Source: Bacillus sp. sid0103 (GTDB lineage Bacteria; Bacillota; Bacilli; Bacillales_B; DSM-18226). From it: a DNA stretch of 64,000 nt. Positions within the stretch are counted from its first letter, which is position 1. Every line of letters starts with the position of its first letter. Positions 18,049-27,898 of this stretch are shown here, piece by piece. Below the pieces are notes generated by a model that ran no database searches, had not been told where the DNA came from, and was given only the letters and a program-made list of their open reading frames with translations. The DNA is taken from positions 1 through 64,000 of the forward strand of contig NZ_JAHUWN010000007.1 of the NCBI RefSeq assembly GCF_019219025.1, read 5' to 3'. Both the position numbers and the translations under genes were made by a program.

Positions 18049-19269
18049 TTATAGTTGTCCTGATACAACTTTTCCTTTAAAAATAACAGCCTCGCGTTTC
18101 GGTGTTCTTGCTACTGCTTCTGCTGAACATGAGGCATGGACAAGAACAAGGTTTGCTTCATCTCCTTCTAAAGGCCAGGCAACTTCGCCCTCCTTTGTTA
18201 AAAGTGTTGGTCCGCCTGTCGCGAATTTTAACGATTGCGCTAATGAGCGTTCATCACTTTTTCGATAAAGTTCACCGTAGCGTGTTACCTTTTCTAAAAC
18301 ATCCCCTGTTCCATATGGTCCCCAAGAATCATAGAAACCGTCGCATCCTAAGTAGACGTTTACTCCCTTTCGATCTAGTAAATCGATTGGCGGAAGTGTT
18401 CTAGTAATCGGGATGGTCGACATGATTGACATACCTAGCTTGCTTAATTTATCTGCGATTTCTTCCTGCTGAGGTACCGGCACCTCTCCTAAACTAAAAG
18501 CATGACTTACCGCTGCTCGATTGTACCATTTTGCGTCTTCAACGATTTCAGCAAATTTATCAACAGTATAAAAGCCAACATGGCCACCATCATGTAAATG
18601 AATATCAATATCTGCGTCAAATTCAATCGCAAGATTCATCACTTCATAGAGTGATTTTTCGATATTGCTGTCAATCCCTGCTGGATCCAGCCCGCCGACA
18701 AGTTGAGCCCCCGATCTCATTGCTTCTTTCATCAATGGAATGACATTTTCTCTTAATAGGCCGTGTTGAGGAAAAGCAACGATTTCATAGGTAAGCTTAT
18801 CCGAGTAATCCTCAAGCGCCGCTTTAATACCCTCAAGATTTTTCAAGCCGATATAAGGATCAATATTCACATGTGTCCGGATATGTGTTGAACCGTGAGA
18901 TAGAAGTAACTCAATCATGGCACTAGCCCGCTGTTTAGCTGTTGGAGCTAATTCCTCAAGCTCCATCGCTTCTAACCGTAATCGTTCTTCCAAATTTTTC
19001 GCCGGAATTGGTGCCTTCCAATCAAGCGAAAGATAGGTTTTATCTAAATGATTATGCATTTCTTTAAATGTTGGAAGGGCTAATAATCCTTTTCCTTCAA
19101 TCGTTTTTTCCCATTGTGGAATGACATAGTTATTACTCTTCTTCTCTACTATTTTACCTTCTTCGATTTTCAAATGAAAAAGCTCTGTTTTCGTTTCGTA
19201 AACTTCTTTTTCATCCTTTCTATATCCTGTTTCTAATCTTATATTTGTTAACCAATATGGAGCGGTCAT
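18049..19269 (-). CDS. AtzC/cytosine-deaminase-like amidohydrolase 1
   Basis: Metal-dependent amidohydrolase of 406 residues, cytosine-deaminase/N-isopropylammelide-hydrolase branch. Metal and catalytic motifs are present in order: HNHLDK (His72, His74, Asp76), IHLHDGGHVG with the third metal His near 225, SHAFSLG near 255 and GCDGFYDSW with the metal Asp near 310. The region VGGLDPAGIDSNIEKSL matches the AtzC pattern (as recalled) more than CodA, and the CodA catalytic Glu position (HCDE) reads HLHD. It probably removes ammonia or an amine from a heterocycle in the cytosol. It lies 15 bases after a paralogue and likely shares its transcript. The substrate is unknown. Confidence 0.85.
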   Translation of the reverse strand: MTAPYWLTNIRLETGYRKDEKEVYETKTELFHLKIEEGKIVEKKSNNYVIPQWEKTIEGKGLLALPTFKEMHNHLDKTYLSLDWKAPIPAKNLEERLRLEAMELEELAPTAKQRASAMIELLLSHGSTHIRTHVNIDPYIGLKNLEGIKAALEDYSDKLTYEIVAFPQHGLLRENVIPLMKEAMRSGAQLVGGLDPAGIDSNIEKSLYEVMNLAIEFDADIDIHLHDGGHVGFYTVDKFAEIVEDAKWYNRAAVSHAFSLGEVPVPQQEEIADKLSKLGMSIMSTIPITRTLPPIDLLDRKGVNVYLGCDGFYDSWGPYGTGDVLEKVTRYGELYRKSDERSLAQSLKFATGGPTLLTKEGEVAWPLEGDEANLVLVHASCSAEAVARTPKREAVIFKGKVVSGQL

Positions 19270-19284
19270 ACTTTCATTCCTCCT

Positions 19285-20523
19285 TTATACTTGCACCGGA
19301 TTAGATTCTGCTAGCTTACTTTCAACCTTTTTTCCTTTAAAAAATAATGCTTTTACTGTTGCTCTCCTGGCGACTGCTTCCGCAGAACAGGATGCATTGA
19401 CCAGCATCATGGTAGCTTCATCACCAACCTTTGGCCAGACGCGCTCTCCCTTTTCATTTAGCGGAGTAACACCGCCTGTTCCAAATTTCAAGGCAGTGGA
19501 TAGAGAATATTCATCAGACATACGGAATCGTTCTGCAAGAGTTCCCAGCTTTTGAATCGTATTTCCTGTTCCGAAAGGAGACCAGTGATCAGTTATACTG
19601 TCATGACCAACGGATACTGAAATACCTAACTTATCAAGAATTGGTATAGGAATAGTTGCACGATTGACTGGTACTGTTGTGGTTACATCAATCTCTTGTT
19701 CCTTTAGAATAGCAGCTATTTCATACAGTGCATCACCTTGAAGATCCCCTAATGCTATTCCGTGGCTGATAGTAACTCTGCCTTTTAGACCGGCTTCATT
19801 CGTATAATGGGCCATTCTTTCAAACGTAAATGCTCCTAATGAGTTTGGATCATGTAAATGGATATCGACACCTTTATTGTTTTCAACGGCAATTTCAAAG
19901 ATCGTATTTAAAGATTTTTCAATATTTCTATCGACTGTTGCAGGGTCAACGCCGCCAACTAGTGTAGCTCCATTCTTCATCGCATCACGTATCAATTGGA
20001 CAGAGTCACTTTTTAACAAGCCATGCTGCGGGAAGGCAACAATTTCATATGTAAGAACATCCTCGTATTTTTTCAAGGCGTTCACTGTTGCCTCTAGATT
20101 TTTAAGACCTATAACAGGGTCCACATTACAATGAGTCCGAATATGGGTATGGCCATTTTTCAAATACATTTCGATCATTTTCTCAGCACGTTCTTGGGCA
20201 GTAGGTAAAAGTTTTGGCAGCAATTCTTTTTCTTCTTCTAATCTAGTAAAAATACCATTTGTTATCGGAGTACAAGCCTTCCAAGGTCCGCCGTAGTAGG
20301 TTTTATCGATGTGAATATGCATATCTCTTAATGAAGGGAGCAGCAATTGTTGATTTGCATCCATTTGTTTTACATCAGAATTCGGTAATACCTGCGTGAT
20401 TTCGGTAATTTTTCCATCTTCCATTTTCAAATGACAAATTTCCGTCTCGGTACCAGCAATACGATCATGCTCGTATTTAAAACCCTTTTCTAAACGGACA
20501 TTCGTTAGCCAAAAAGTAGTCAT
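19285..20523 (-). CDS. AtzC/cytosine-deaminase-like amidohydrolase 2
   Basis: A 412-residue paralogue of the genes at 18049 and 32493. Motifs: HIHIDKTYYGGPWKA (metal His pair and Asp), VGGVDPATVDRNIEKSL, DIHLHDPNSLGAF, SHGIALGD and GHDSITDHWSPFGTGN with the metal Asp. The third motif has HLHD as in AtzC rather than the HCDE of CodA. It has a clear AGGAGG site before ATG 20523 and is the first gene of a two-gene unit with amidohydrolase 1. Two diverged copies side by side suggest different steps or substrates (inference). The fold and metal chemistry are secure; the substrate is not. Confidence 0.85.
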   Translation of the reverse strand: MTTFWLTNVRLEKGFKYEHDRIAGTETEICHLKMEDGKITEITQVLPNSDVKQMDANQQLLLPSLRDMHIHIDKTYYGGPWKACTPITNGIFTRLEEEKELLPKLLPTAQERAEKMIEMYLKNGHTHIRTHCNVDPVIGLKNLEATVNALKKYEDVLTYEIVAFPQHGLLKSDSVQLIRDAMKNGATLVGGVDPATVDRNIEKSLNTIFEIAVENNKGVDIHLHDPNSLGAFTFERMAHYTNEAGLKGRVTISHGIALGDLQGDALYEIAAILKEQEIDVTTTVPVNRATIPIPILDKLGISVSVGHDSITDHWSPFGTGNTIQKLGTLAERFRMSDEYSLSTALKFGTGGVTPLNEKGERVWPKVGDEATMMLVNASCSAEAVARRATVKALFFKGKKVESKLAESNPVQV

Positions 20524-20550
20524 TCCTATTCCTCCTATTATAAAAATTAG

Positions 20551-20580
20551 GAAAAGTACTTTTTTTCAAAAGTACTTTTC
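20551..20580 (-). terminator. Terminator after the first binding-protein gene
   Basis: GAAAAGTACTTTT (20551-20563) pairs with AAAAGTACTTTTC (20568-20580). It lies 13 bases past the stop of the solute-binding lipoprotein and, on the minus strand, is followed by CCTAATTTTT. Confidence 0.65.
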
Positions 20581-20593
20581 TACATGGATTCCT

Positions 20594-22171
20594 TTACTTT
20601 ATAACAACATCGTCAATCATTAGGTAGTTTGCAGCATTTATCCAAAAACCACTTACGTTTTTACTATGAGCAGCCATGAGTTCGTAGTTACGAATTGGAA
20701 TATAAACAGCATCGTCCATTTCCATCTGCATTACTTCTTCATAAAGCTTTAAACGTTTTGCTTCTGTTGTTTCTTTACGTGCTGCTTCAATCTTTTGGTC
20801 TACCTCTGGGTTACTATAGAAGAAATGATTTCCTGCAGGTCCCTGTGATGCAGAGTGGAATAAATTATACTGATTGTAGTCTCCGTCACCTGTTGCATTA
20901 CCCCATCCGCCGATAATTAAATCATGCTCACCATTATTGGCCATTTCGATATAAGCCCCATATTCCATTACTTGAATTTCTACATTCACGCCAATTCCTT
21001 TTAATTGCGATTGAATAACTTCAGCCATATTTATACGTTCTTTTCGATCGCTTGTTAACAATGAAAGCTTAAGTCCTTTTTCATAACCTGCTTCTTTTAA
21101 CAGTTTCTTAGCTTCATTTAAATCATAGTCGTATGGCTTAATCTTATCACTATGTCCATAAACCTTCGGACTCATTGCTACGTTTGCAAGAGTTCCAACG
21201 TTATTGTAGACACCTTTAATTATGGCTTCTCTTTCAATTGCATGACTGATTGCTTTACGTACTTTTACATCATCAAGTGGTTTTTTCTTTGTGTTAAAAC
21301 CAACATATTCCACAGCTAGTCCCTCTGTACGATATAGACCCATTGTATCGGATGCTTCAATTCGATCAATTTCAGTAACAGGAACTTGGTCATTTATGTG
21401 TGCTTCACCTGTTTCAATCATCGCAAGACGGGTTGCATCCTCTGGTACTACCTTAAATACAACGCGGTCAATATTTGGCTTTTTGCCCCAATAGTTTTCA
21501 TTTTTCTTTAATGAAATTTCCTGACCGCTCTTCCAAACTTCAAATACAAATGGACCAGTTCCAACTGGGTGTTCAGCTAATTTTTCAGGGTTCTCAGCTA
21601 AGGCTTTTGGACTGATGATGCTTCCTTCCTGACTTGCCAAAATGGATAATAGGGGTGCATATGGGTAGGCAAGCAATAATTGTACAGTATAGTCATCAAC
21701 CACTTTTACTTCCGTAATCATTGCGAATTTCTCACGCTGCGGCGAGCCTGTATTTGGATCTAATAAACGATCAAAGGTTGCTTTAACGGCCTCCGCGTTA
21801 AATGGTGTTCCATCATGGAATTTCACATCATCTCTTAATTTAAATTCCCAAGTTGTATCATTTACTACTTTCCACTCTTTTGCAAGAAGCGGTTGAATTT
21901 TAAAATCCTTATCTGGTACAACTAGCCCTTGATAAACTTTTTGGTAAATTACATTTGCTGATGGGATATCAGTAATAAAATGTGGATCTAACTTGGTTGC
22001 ATCAGAAAGCCTAACAATCGTTAATGTACCACCTTGTTTCGTTCCTTCTGGTTTACTTGCTTCTTCATTAGAAGAATTTGATTTTGTCGAGCATGCTTGA
22101 GCAACCATTAGCACTAATCCAATTAAAACTAATAGTATGCCATTTTTTATGGATCGTCTTTTTCTCTCCAT
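20594..22171 (-). CDS. ABC transporter substrate-binding lipoprotein 1 (family 5)
   Basis: Extracellular lipoprotein of 525 residues in the oligopeptide/dipeptide/nickel binding family (SBP_bac_5). The N-terminus is a lipoprotein signal ending in VAQAC with the modified Cys at 27, followed by a Ser/Asn-rich linker. The mature domain has LDPHFITDIPSANVIYQKVY and WEFKLRDDVKFHDGTPFNAEAVKATF typical of the family. It is divergent from the matching permease and ATPase genes, 287 bases away, across a spacer carrying the repeated TTTACT boxes. It probably binds a small nitrogenous compound rather than a peptide, given the amidohydrolase neighbours (inference). Confidence 0.92.
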   Translation of the reverse strand: MERKRRSIKNGILLVLIGLVLMVAQACSTKSNSSNEEASKPEGTKQGGTLTIVRLSDATKLDPHFITDIPSANVIYQKVYQGLVVPDKDFKIQPLLAKEWKVVNDTTWEFKLRDDVKFHDGTPFNAEAVKATFDRLLDPNTGSPQREKFAMITEVKVVDDYTVQLLLAYPYAPLLSILASQEGSIISPKALAENPEKLAEHPVGTGPFVFEVWKSGQEISLKKNENYWGKKPNIDRVVFKVVPEDATRLAMIETGEAHINDQVPVTEIDRIEASDTMGLYRTEGLAVEYVGFNTKKKPLDDVKVRKAISHAIEREAIIKGVYNNVGTLANVAMSPKVYGHSDKIKPYDYDLNEAKKLLKEAGYEKGLKLSLLTSDRKERINMAEVIQSQLKGIGVNVEIQVMEYGAYIEMANNGEHDLIIGGWGNATGDGDYNQYNLFHSASQGPAGNHFFYSNPEVDQKIEAARKETTEAKRLKLYEEVMQMEMDDAVYIPIRNYELMAAHSKNVSGFWINAANYLMIDDVVIK

Positions 22172-22276
22172 TTTCGTCTCTCCCTTTGTTGTTTATTTAT
22201 TTCATTCTGAATTTAAAAGGAAAATTTTCACGCCTCCTTCGAAATCCTTATCTGCATTATAGAAGATGATGAACTG

Positions 22277-22440
22277 GAATATTTACAGAATATTTACTAA
22301 AATTTTAAGTTTTTTGACAAACAATTTAAAAAATATTTACTTTCCTTTAAATTTTGATAATTTTGTACATAATCTACAAAAATGAAAAGGTACGGAAGGA
22401 GGACCTAACACCTAGATTTGACAGCTTACTTTCAAATAGA
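22277..22440. promoter_or_regulatory. Repeated ATTTAC boxes in the binding-protein/permease spacer
   Basis: GAATATTTAC occurs twice, at 22277-22286 and 22288-22297 (11 bp apart, one helical turn). AATATTTACTTTC starts at 22332 and CTTACTTTCAAATA at 22425. They resemble boxes at 32376-32407 and 35341-35390 and are candidate sites for the AraC-type response regulators. Confidence 0.5.
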
Positions 22441-22458
22441 AATTAAGGAGGGTTTTAC

Positions 22459-23361
22459 ATGTCACTTGAAGCAAAAACAGAACAAACCGTTATTGTCACA
22501 CAAACAATGAATCAACCGAAAGAATCTAAATTAAAAGACTTCTTATCTATTTTAATGCTAAATAAAGCGGCTATGGTCGGTGGTATCATTATTCTTTTCT
22601 ATATTTTTGTAGCGCTATTCGCACCACTCCTAGCTCCTTATGATCCCTATGAGATCAAATTAGAAAATAAACTGATGCCTCCTTCCTTTGATTACTGGAT
22701 GGGAACCGATGATAAAGGACGAGATATCTTAAGTAGAATTCTTTATGGTTCCAGACTTTCAATGGGTATCGGAATTACAGCCGTAATCTTTGGTGCATTT
22801 TTTGGAATTATTTTTGGACTGGTTGCAGGCTACTTTGGAAAATGGGTTGACTCGACCATCATGAGAATCATGGATATTTTGCTTGCATTCCCTGGGATAT
22901 TACTAGCATTGGCAATCATTAGTGCACTTGGACCTGGCTTGCTAAATGTTACGATTGCTGTTGGAGCTTACTCTATTCCATTATTTGCTCGAATCGTTCG
23001 CGGTTCTACACTTGAAGTGAAACGGCTTGAGTATATTGACGCAATCCGTTCGCTCGGAGCAAATGATCTTACCATTATTTTCAAACATATATTACCGAAT
23101 ATTCTTTCACCGATTATTGTCCAAGGAACGCTACGACTTGCGACAGTTATTCTCTCAGCTGCCGGTTTATCATTCCTTGGACTTGGTGCCCAGCCCCCTT
23201 CACCAGAATGGGGAACGATGTTAAGCAGTGGCAGAGATTTCTTATTCTCAGCACCATATATCGCAATTTTTCCTGGCCTAGCTATTTCCATTCTAGTTTT
23301 AGGTTTTAATATTTTTGGAGATGGGCTTCGCGATGCGTTTGATCCAAGAATGAAAAAATAA
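22459..23361 (+). CDS. ABC transporter permease, DppC type
   Basis: Inner membrane component of an oligopeptide/nickel-type importer, 300 residues with six helices. The N-terminal OppC-type leader (PYDPYEIKLENKLMPPS) and the DDKGRDILSRILYGSR segment are family marks, and the EAA loop is near YIDAIRSLGANDLTII. A strong AAGGAGGG precedes ATG 22459. It is the first gene of a four-gene operon in the order C-B-D-F, which differs from the usual B-C-D-F. It works with the DppB-like subunit next door and one or both binding lipoproteins. Confidence 0.93.
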   Translation: MSLEAKTEQTVIVTQTMNQPKESKLKDFLSILMLNKAAMVGGIIILFYIFVALFAPLLAPYDPYEIKLENKLMPPSFDYWMGTDDKGRDILSRILYGSRLSMGIGITAVIFGAFFGIIFGLVAGYFGKWVDSTIMRIMDILLAFPGILLALAIISALGPGLLNVTIAVGAYSIPLFARIVRGSTLEVKRLEYIDAIRSLGANDLTIIFKHILPNILSPIIVQGTLRLATVILSAAGLSFLGLGAQPPSPEWGTMLSSGRDFLFSAPYIAIFPGLAISILVLGFNIFGDGLRDAFDPRMKK

Positions 23362-23386
23362 TCGTTTTAGAGGAGGTACGTAGCCA

Positions 23387-24307
23387 ATGATCATGTTTAT
23401 TTTACGCCGTTTAATACAAACCTTACCGGTTGTGATTGGAGTAACGTTTGTTGTTTTCTTTATTATGCAACTTGTTCCAGGTGATCCTGCCGTTTTGATG
23501 GCAGGTGAAGGAGCTTCGAAAGAAACTATTGCTGCCCTTCGTGAACAATTAGGATTAAACCAACCATTATTAGTCCAATATTTTGATTATTTAATAAACA
23601 TTTTCCGGGGAGATTTTGGGGTTTCACTTAAGAATAGTCAACCTGTTCTCGATGAAATATTAGTGAGATTGCCCATCACAATCGAGCTTGCCTTTTTTAG
23701 TATTCTGATTACGATCGTTTTAGGCATGGCTGCAGGAATCATTTCCGCCATTAAACCTTATTCCCTAACTGATACAAGCGTTATGATTGTAGCTCTTTTA
23801 GGTATTTCGTTACCAAGCTTCTGGTTTGGCTTAATGATGATGTATTTCTTCTCAGTAAAGCTGCAAATCCTCCCTGTAGCAGGTTGGGACAGCATCCTTC
23901 ATATTATCCTTCCAGCCCTTACATTAGGTGCAGGCGGAGCAGCAATCGTTGCACGAATGACGAGATCAAGTATGCTCGAAGTCATTCGTCAGGATTATAT
24001 TCGGACAGCACGTGCGAAGGGTGTCCGCGAACGAGTGATTGTTTATAAGCATGCCCTGCGTAATGCGTTAATTCCGGTTATTACAGTAGTTGGCTTGCAA
24101 TTTGGTGCTCTACTTGGCGGAACGGTTCTGGTTGAATCGATCTTTGCGATTAACGGACTTGGAAGAATGATTGTTGATGCGATTCGAATGCGTGATTTAC
24201 CAATGGTTCAAGGCGGAGTATTGGTGGCCTCGCTTGTTTTCGTAGTTGTGAATTTATTCGTTGATGTACTGTATCGATTCTTTAATAAACGAATTGAATT
24301 AAATTAA
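23387..24307 (+). CDS. ABC transporter permease, DppB type
   Basis: Six-helix inner membrane subunit of 306 residues. It starts with the family N-terminus ILRRLIQTLPVVIGVTFVVF, then MQLVPGDPAV, and has the EAA loop DYIRTARAKGVRERVIVYKH near residues 200-220 that contacts the ATPases. A GGAGG site precedes ATG 23387, 25 bases after the DppC-like gene. It forms the translocation pore with that protein. Confidence 0.93.
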   Translation: MIMFILRRLIQTLPVVIGVTFVVFFIMQLVPGDPAVLMAGEGASKETIAALREQLGLNQPLLVQYFDYLINIFRGDFGVSLKNSQPVLDEILVRLPITIELAFFSILITIVLGMAAGIISAIKPYSLTDTSVMIVALLGISLPSFWFGLMMMYFFSVKLQILPVAGWDSILHIILPALTLGAGGAAIVARMTRSSMLEVIRQDYIRTARAKGVRERVIVYKHALRNALIPVITVVGLQFGALLGGTVLVESIFAINGLGRMIVDAIRMRDLPMVQGGVLVASLVFVVVNLFVDVLYRFFNKRIELN

Positions 24308-24323
24308 TAGGTGGTGATTGACC

Positions 24324-25343
24324 GTGACTGAGAATAACAACCCAATTTTAGAGGTAAAAGGATTAAAAACACATTTCTTTACAAAGCGTGGCGTGAGTAA
24401 AGCGGTAGATGGCATCGATTTCACTTTGAATAAAGGGGAAACCTTGGGAATCGTCGGTGAATCCGGATGTGGAAAAAGTATGACCTCTCTTTCCATTCTT
24501 CGCTTAATCCCCTCTCCTCCTGGGAAAATTGCCGGAGGACAGGTTCTATTTAAAGGAAAAGATTTAGTGACGATGTCAGAGGATGAAATGCGAAAAATTA
24601 GAGGGAATGAAATTTCGATGATTTTCCAAGAGCCGATGACATCGTTAAATCCTGTCATTTCTGTTGGAGAGCAAATTGCCGAAGCAATAAGATTGCATCA
24701 AAAAATGGGACGAAAAGCTGCGTGGGAGAAAGCAGTTGAAATGCTAAGGCTTGTTGGAATCCCTTCACCTGAAAAAAGAGCAAAACAAGAACCTTTCCAG
24801 TTAAGCGGCGGTATGCGTCAGCGTGTAATGATTGCAATGTCACTAGCTTGTACTCCGGAGGTATTAATTGCAGATGAACCAACAACTGCATTGGATGTGA
24901 CCATTCAAGCACAGATACTAGAGTTAATAAAAGACTTGCAAAATAAGCTGGGAATGGGCGTAATTATGATCACTCATGATTTGGGTGTTGTCGCCGAAAC
25001 ATGTGATACGGTAGCAGTCATGTATGCTGGTAATATTATTGAACATGCAACAACGGAAAAGATTTTTGCAAATCCAAAACATCCATATACACAAGGTTTA
25101 CTAGAATCACTACCAAAGATTCATGAAGACCAGGAAGAATTACGAACCATTGAAGGCAGTGTTCCAAGCTCTTACAATATGCCAGCCGGCTGTCGCTTTG
25201 CTTCAAGGTGCCCTTTTCAACAACCGATTTGTCATCAGAATCAGCCAGAGCTGATTGAGCAGAATGATGGTGTAAAGGTCCGGTGTTGGATGTATACAGA
25301 TCAATGGACAGATAAAGTTTTAAAAGAGGAGGCTGTGAAATAA
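24324..25343 (+). CDS. ABC transporter ATPase, DppD type
   Basis: Cytosolic ATPase of about 339 residues. Walker [12 protein letters not shown], signature [15 protein letters not shown], Walker [13 protein letters not shown] and the H-loop THDLGVVAE are all present. The C-terminal oligopeptide-transporter extension with [10 protein letters not shown] carries cysteines typical of this subfamily. The start is probably GTG 24324, seven bases after GGTGGTG; a TTG at 24318 is in frame. The stop overlaps the next start by one base (TAATG), so translation is coupled. Confidence 0.93.
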   Translation: MTENNNPILEVKGLKTHFFTKRGVSKAVDGIDFTLNKGETLGIVGESGCGKSMTSLSILRLIPSPPGKIAGGQVLFKGKDLVTMSEDEMRKIRGNEISMIFQEPMTSLNPVISVGEQIAEAIRLHQKMGRKAAWEKAVEMLRLVGIPSPEKRAKQEPFQLSGGMRQRVMIAMSLACTPEVLIADEPTTALDVTIQAQILELIKDLQNKLGMGVIMITHDLGVVAETCDTVAVMYAGNIIEHATTEKIFANPKHPYTQGLLESLPKIHEDQEELRTIEGSVPSSYNMPAGCRFASRCPFQQPICHQNQPELIEQNDGVKVRCWMYTDQWTDKVLKEEAVK

Positions 25344-26335
25344 TGCAGACAGCAACAGATAAGAAAGTATTATTACAGGTCGACCATTTAAAGCAATATT
25401 TCCCTGTTAAAACAGACTCCCTTTTTAAGCCAAAATCCTATGTAAAAGCAGTTGACGACGTCTCATTCCAACTATATGAAGGCGAGACATTAAGTATTGT
25501 TGGTGAATCCGGCTGTGGAAAATCAACAACGGGACGTGCTATTCTAAGACTTGATGAACCTACAGATGGAAAGGTTTATTATTCCGGGAAAGACATTTTA
25601 GGCCTAAATAAAAAAGAAATGAGAAAGCTTAGAGGGGATTTACAAGTTATTTTTCAGGATCCTTTTGCTTCTCTTAACCCACGTCAAACCGTAAAGCAAA
25701 TTTTAAATGAAGCGATGGCCATTCAAGATGTGGTGGTAAAACCAAAAAGAATGGATAGAATGCTTGAATTACTCGGGTATGTAGGTCTTCCCCCAGAGGC
25801 TCTTGACCGCTACCCTCACGAATTTAGCGGCGGGCAGCGGCAACGGATTGGGATTGCCAGAGCACTGGCGGTTAATCCTAAATTAATTATTTGTGATGAA
25901 GCCGTTTCCGCTTTGGATGTATCAATCCAAGCACAAATCCTGAATCTTTTAAAAAAGCTGCAAAATCAGTTCGGCTTAACGTTTCTATTCATCTCACACG
26001 ATTTGAGTGTAGTAAGACATATTTCCGATCGGGTAATGGTCATGTATCTAGGTAAAGTAGTGGAAATTGCTGATAAAAAGGATTTATTTGATACACCGCT
26101 ACATCCATACACTAAGGCGTTGTTATCATCAATTCCTGTCCCAAATCCGGTTATAAAACGGGAGCGTATTATCTTAAAAGGTGATGTCCCCTCCCCTATT
26201 AATCCGCCAAGTGGCTGCCGCTTCCATACTCGCTGTCCTTTTGCAACGGAGAAGTGCAAGGTGGAAGAACCAACCATAAGGGAATTAGGAACCAATCATT
26301 TTGTAAGCTGCCACTACGCAGAAAAAATGGCTTAA
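25343..26335 (+). CDS. ABC transporter ATPase, DppF type
   Basis: Second ATPase, 330 residues. Walker [12 protein letters not shown], signature FSGGQRQRIGIARAL, Walker B LIICDEAVSALD and SHDLSVVRH are intact. The C-terminal GCRFHTRCPFATEKC motif matches the oligopeptide ATPase family. It closes the permease operon; a terminator follows at 26381-26412. With the DppD-type subunit it forms the heterodimer that powers import. Confidence 0.93.
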   Translation: MQTATDKKVLLQVDHLKQYFPVKTDSLFKPKSYVKAVDDVSFQLYEGETLSIVGESGCGKSTTGRAILRLDEPTDGKVYYSGKDILGLNKKEMRKLRGDLQVIFQDPFASLNPRQTVKQILNEAMAIQDVVVKPKRMDRMLELLGYVGLPPEALDRYPHEFSGGQRQRIGIARALAVNPKLIICDEAVSALDVSIQAQILNLLKKLQNQFGLTFLFISHDLSVVRHISDRVMVMYLGKVVEIADKKDLFDTPLHPYTKALLSSIPVPNPVIKRERIILKGDVPSPINPPSGCRFHTRCPFATEKCKVEEPTIRELGTNHFVSCHYAEKMA

Positions 26336-26380
26336 AAATTAATTTTCAATATAAATGAAAATACTATAAAATATTATATT

Positions 26381-26412
26381 AAAAAAGGGAGCAGAACCAG
26401 CCTCCCTTTTTT
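26381..26412 (+). terminator. Terminator of the ABC operon
   Basis: AAAAAAGGGAG (26381-26391) pairs with CTCCCTTTTTT (26402-26412), ending in a run of six T. Genes from 26439 onward may be read by partial read-through, as no clear promoter is seen in the 27 bases between. Confidence 0.85.
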
Positions 26413-26438
26413 CTACATCTCTAGGAGAATCCCAGACC

Positions 26439-27188
26439 ATGTTAACTGTTGATACTTTCTCCCTTTATATTATGATTGCATCTCTTGCACCCTTGCTAGG
26501 GGCTTTTACATTACTTTTTTTATTTATATTTGAAAAACGAATCGACCTATTAGAAAATCAAAAAAGAGAAATTGCCTTAGAAAGAGAGCTGCAAACTGCA
26601 CTTTATAATCAATTGAATCAAGAAATACAGCCGCATTTCTTTTTTAATACCTTAAATTCGATATTAAGTTTAGCAAGGCTCGATCGAAAAACAGAATTGA
26701 TCCAATCGATTGAAACTTTGTCAAAGTTGCTTAAATTTAAGTATCAAACAAATAACACCTTCATAACTGTTGATGAAGAGTTAACCTATGTTAATTATTA
26801 TTTAGAAATACAAAAAATCCGATTTAGGGACAGGCTGCATTATGAGATTTCAATTGACCCAAATGTATACCAAGCAATAACAATTCCTTTTTTAATACAA
26901 ACCTTTGTCGAGAATGCTTTCAAACATTCTTTTGAAAAATATATGGGAGAAGCATACTTAAAAACAACAATTGAAAAAAAGGGAAATGTAGTCCACATAA
27001 CGGTGTGGAACAACTCACCTGATAGGCATGAGGAAATGCCTCATGAAAGTGGACTTGGTTTAGAGAATATTACAAAACGGCTAGAGCTTTTATTTCCTTC
27101 TGGTCAAACGTCTGTTCAATTAAACAACTTAGACGATGGGTCAAGCGTTTTAGCTACATTTCCGTTCGTACTTAAGTCTGAGATGTAA
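26439..27188 (+). CDS. LytS/YesM-type sensor histidine kinase, minimal
   Basis: Membrane-anchored kinase of only 249 residues. One hydrophobic segment (about residues 8-32) is followed by a short coiled region, then the His_kinase domain with phospho-acceptor EIQPHFFFNTLNSI (His near 69) and an ATPase domain with FVENAFKHSF and SGLGLENITKRL. There is no extracellular sensor domain, unlike YesM (about 570 residues), so it probably senses through a partner. Placement before an SSS-like symporter two genes down makes transporter-coupled sensing possible. The response regulator gene begins 17 bases after the stop. Confidence 0.88.
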   Translation: MLTVDTFSLYIMIASLAPLLGAFTLLFLFIFEKRIDLLENQKREIALERELQTALYNQLNQEIQPHFFFNTLNSILSLARLDRKTELIQSIETLSKLLKFKYQTNNTFITVDEELTYVNYYLEIQKIRFRDRLHYEISIDPNVYQAITIPFLIQTFVENAFKHSFEKYMGEAYLKTTIEKKGNVVHITVWNNSPDRHEEMPHESGLGLENITKRLELLFPSGQTSVQLNNLDDGSSVLATFPFVLKSEM

Positions 27189-27205
27189 GGTAGGTGCACA
27201 ATAAT

Positions 27206-27898
27206 ATGAATATCCTTCTAGTGGATGATGAGCCGCTTGAATTAGAGCAGCTTGAGTATTTAATTGTTAAAAAATTTCCAAACTGGAATTTTTTTAAAGC
27301 TCAGGATGCTTCCAAAGCGCTCCAAATCGTAAAGCAACATGACATTTTTTTAGCTTTCCTTGATATTCAGATTCCAGGGAAATCAGGTTTAGAATTGGCG
27401 AAAGAATTAACACGCTCTTATTCCATGGACATCATTATGGTAACTGCTTATCAGAATTTCGAATATGCTCAAACTTCGATCAGGCTTGGTGTCGTTGATT
27501 ACATTACGAAACCAATTATTGAAGATGAACTAATGGCAGTGTTAAGCAAATATGAACGTTTGGGAAGGTATTCAGAGCTAATTGTAAATGCGTTAAAAAT
27601 TATTCACCAGGAATTTAGTGAAAAATTATCGCTAAATTACTTAGCCTCAAAAATTCATATTAACCCTGCATATTTTAGCAGGAAATTTCAAGAAGAAGTT
27701 GGGATTGGGTTTTCTGAATATTTAAACGAGTATCGGTTAAAGGAAGCTCAAAAAATGCTCATCGAATTTCCCGATTTGAGTATTAGTACCATTTCAGAAA
27801 GATGTGGATTTAACAGCCAGCATTATTTTAGCCAAATTTTTCGCAAAATGACAGGACAGTCACCAAGGGACTATCGCTTAAGGGAGTCATTCCATTGA
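27206..27898 (+). CDS. AraC-type response regulator (YesN-like) 1
   Basis: Cytosolic regulator of 230 residues from ATG 27206, behind AAGGTAGG; a GTG 12 bases earlier is in frame. Receiver domain: VDDEPLELEQLEYL near the start and phospho-acceptor FLDIQIPGKSG. The C-terminal domain has two AraC helix-turn-helix motifs (LNYLASKIHINPAYFSRKFQ and STISERCGFNSQHYFSQIF). The stop overlaps the TTG start of the symporter. It is paired with the kinase just upstream and closely resembles a second regulator at 35458. Likely targets are the TTTACTTC-box promoters of this island (inference). Confidence 0.92.
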   Translation: MNILLVDDEPLELEQLEYLIVKKFPNWNFFKAQDASKALQIVKQHDIFLAFLDIQIPGKSGLELAKELTRSYSMDIIMVTAYQNFEYAQTSIRLGVVDYITKPIIEDELMAVLSKYERLGRYSELIVNALKIIHQEFSEKLSLNYLASKIHINPAYFSRKFQEEVGIGFSEYLNEYRLKEAQKMLIEFPDLSISTISERCGFNSQHYFSQIFRKMTGQSPRDYRLRESFH

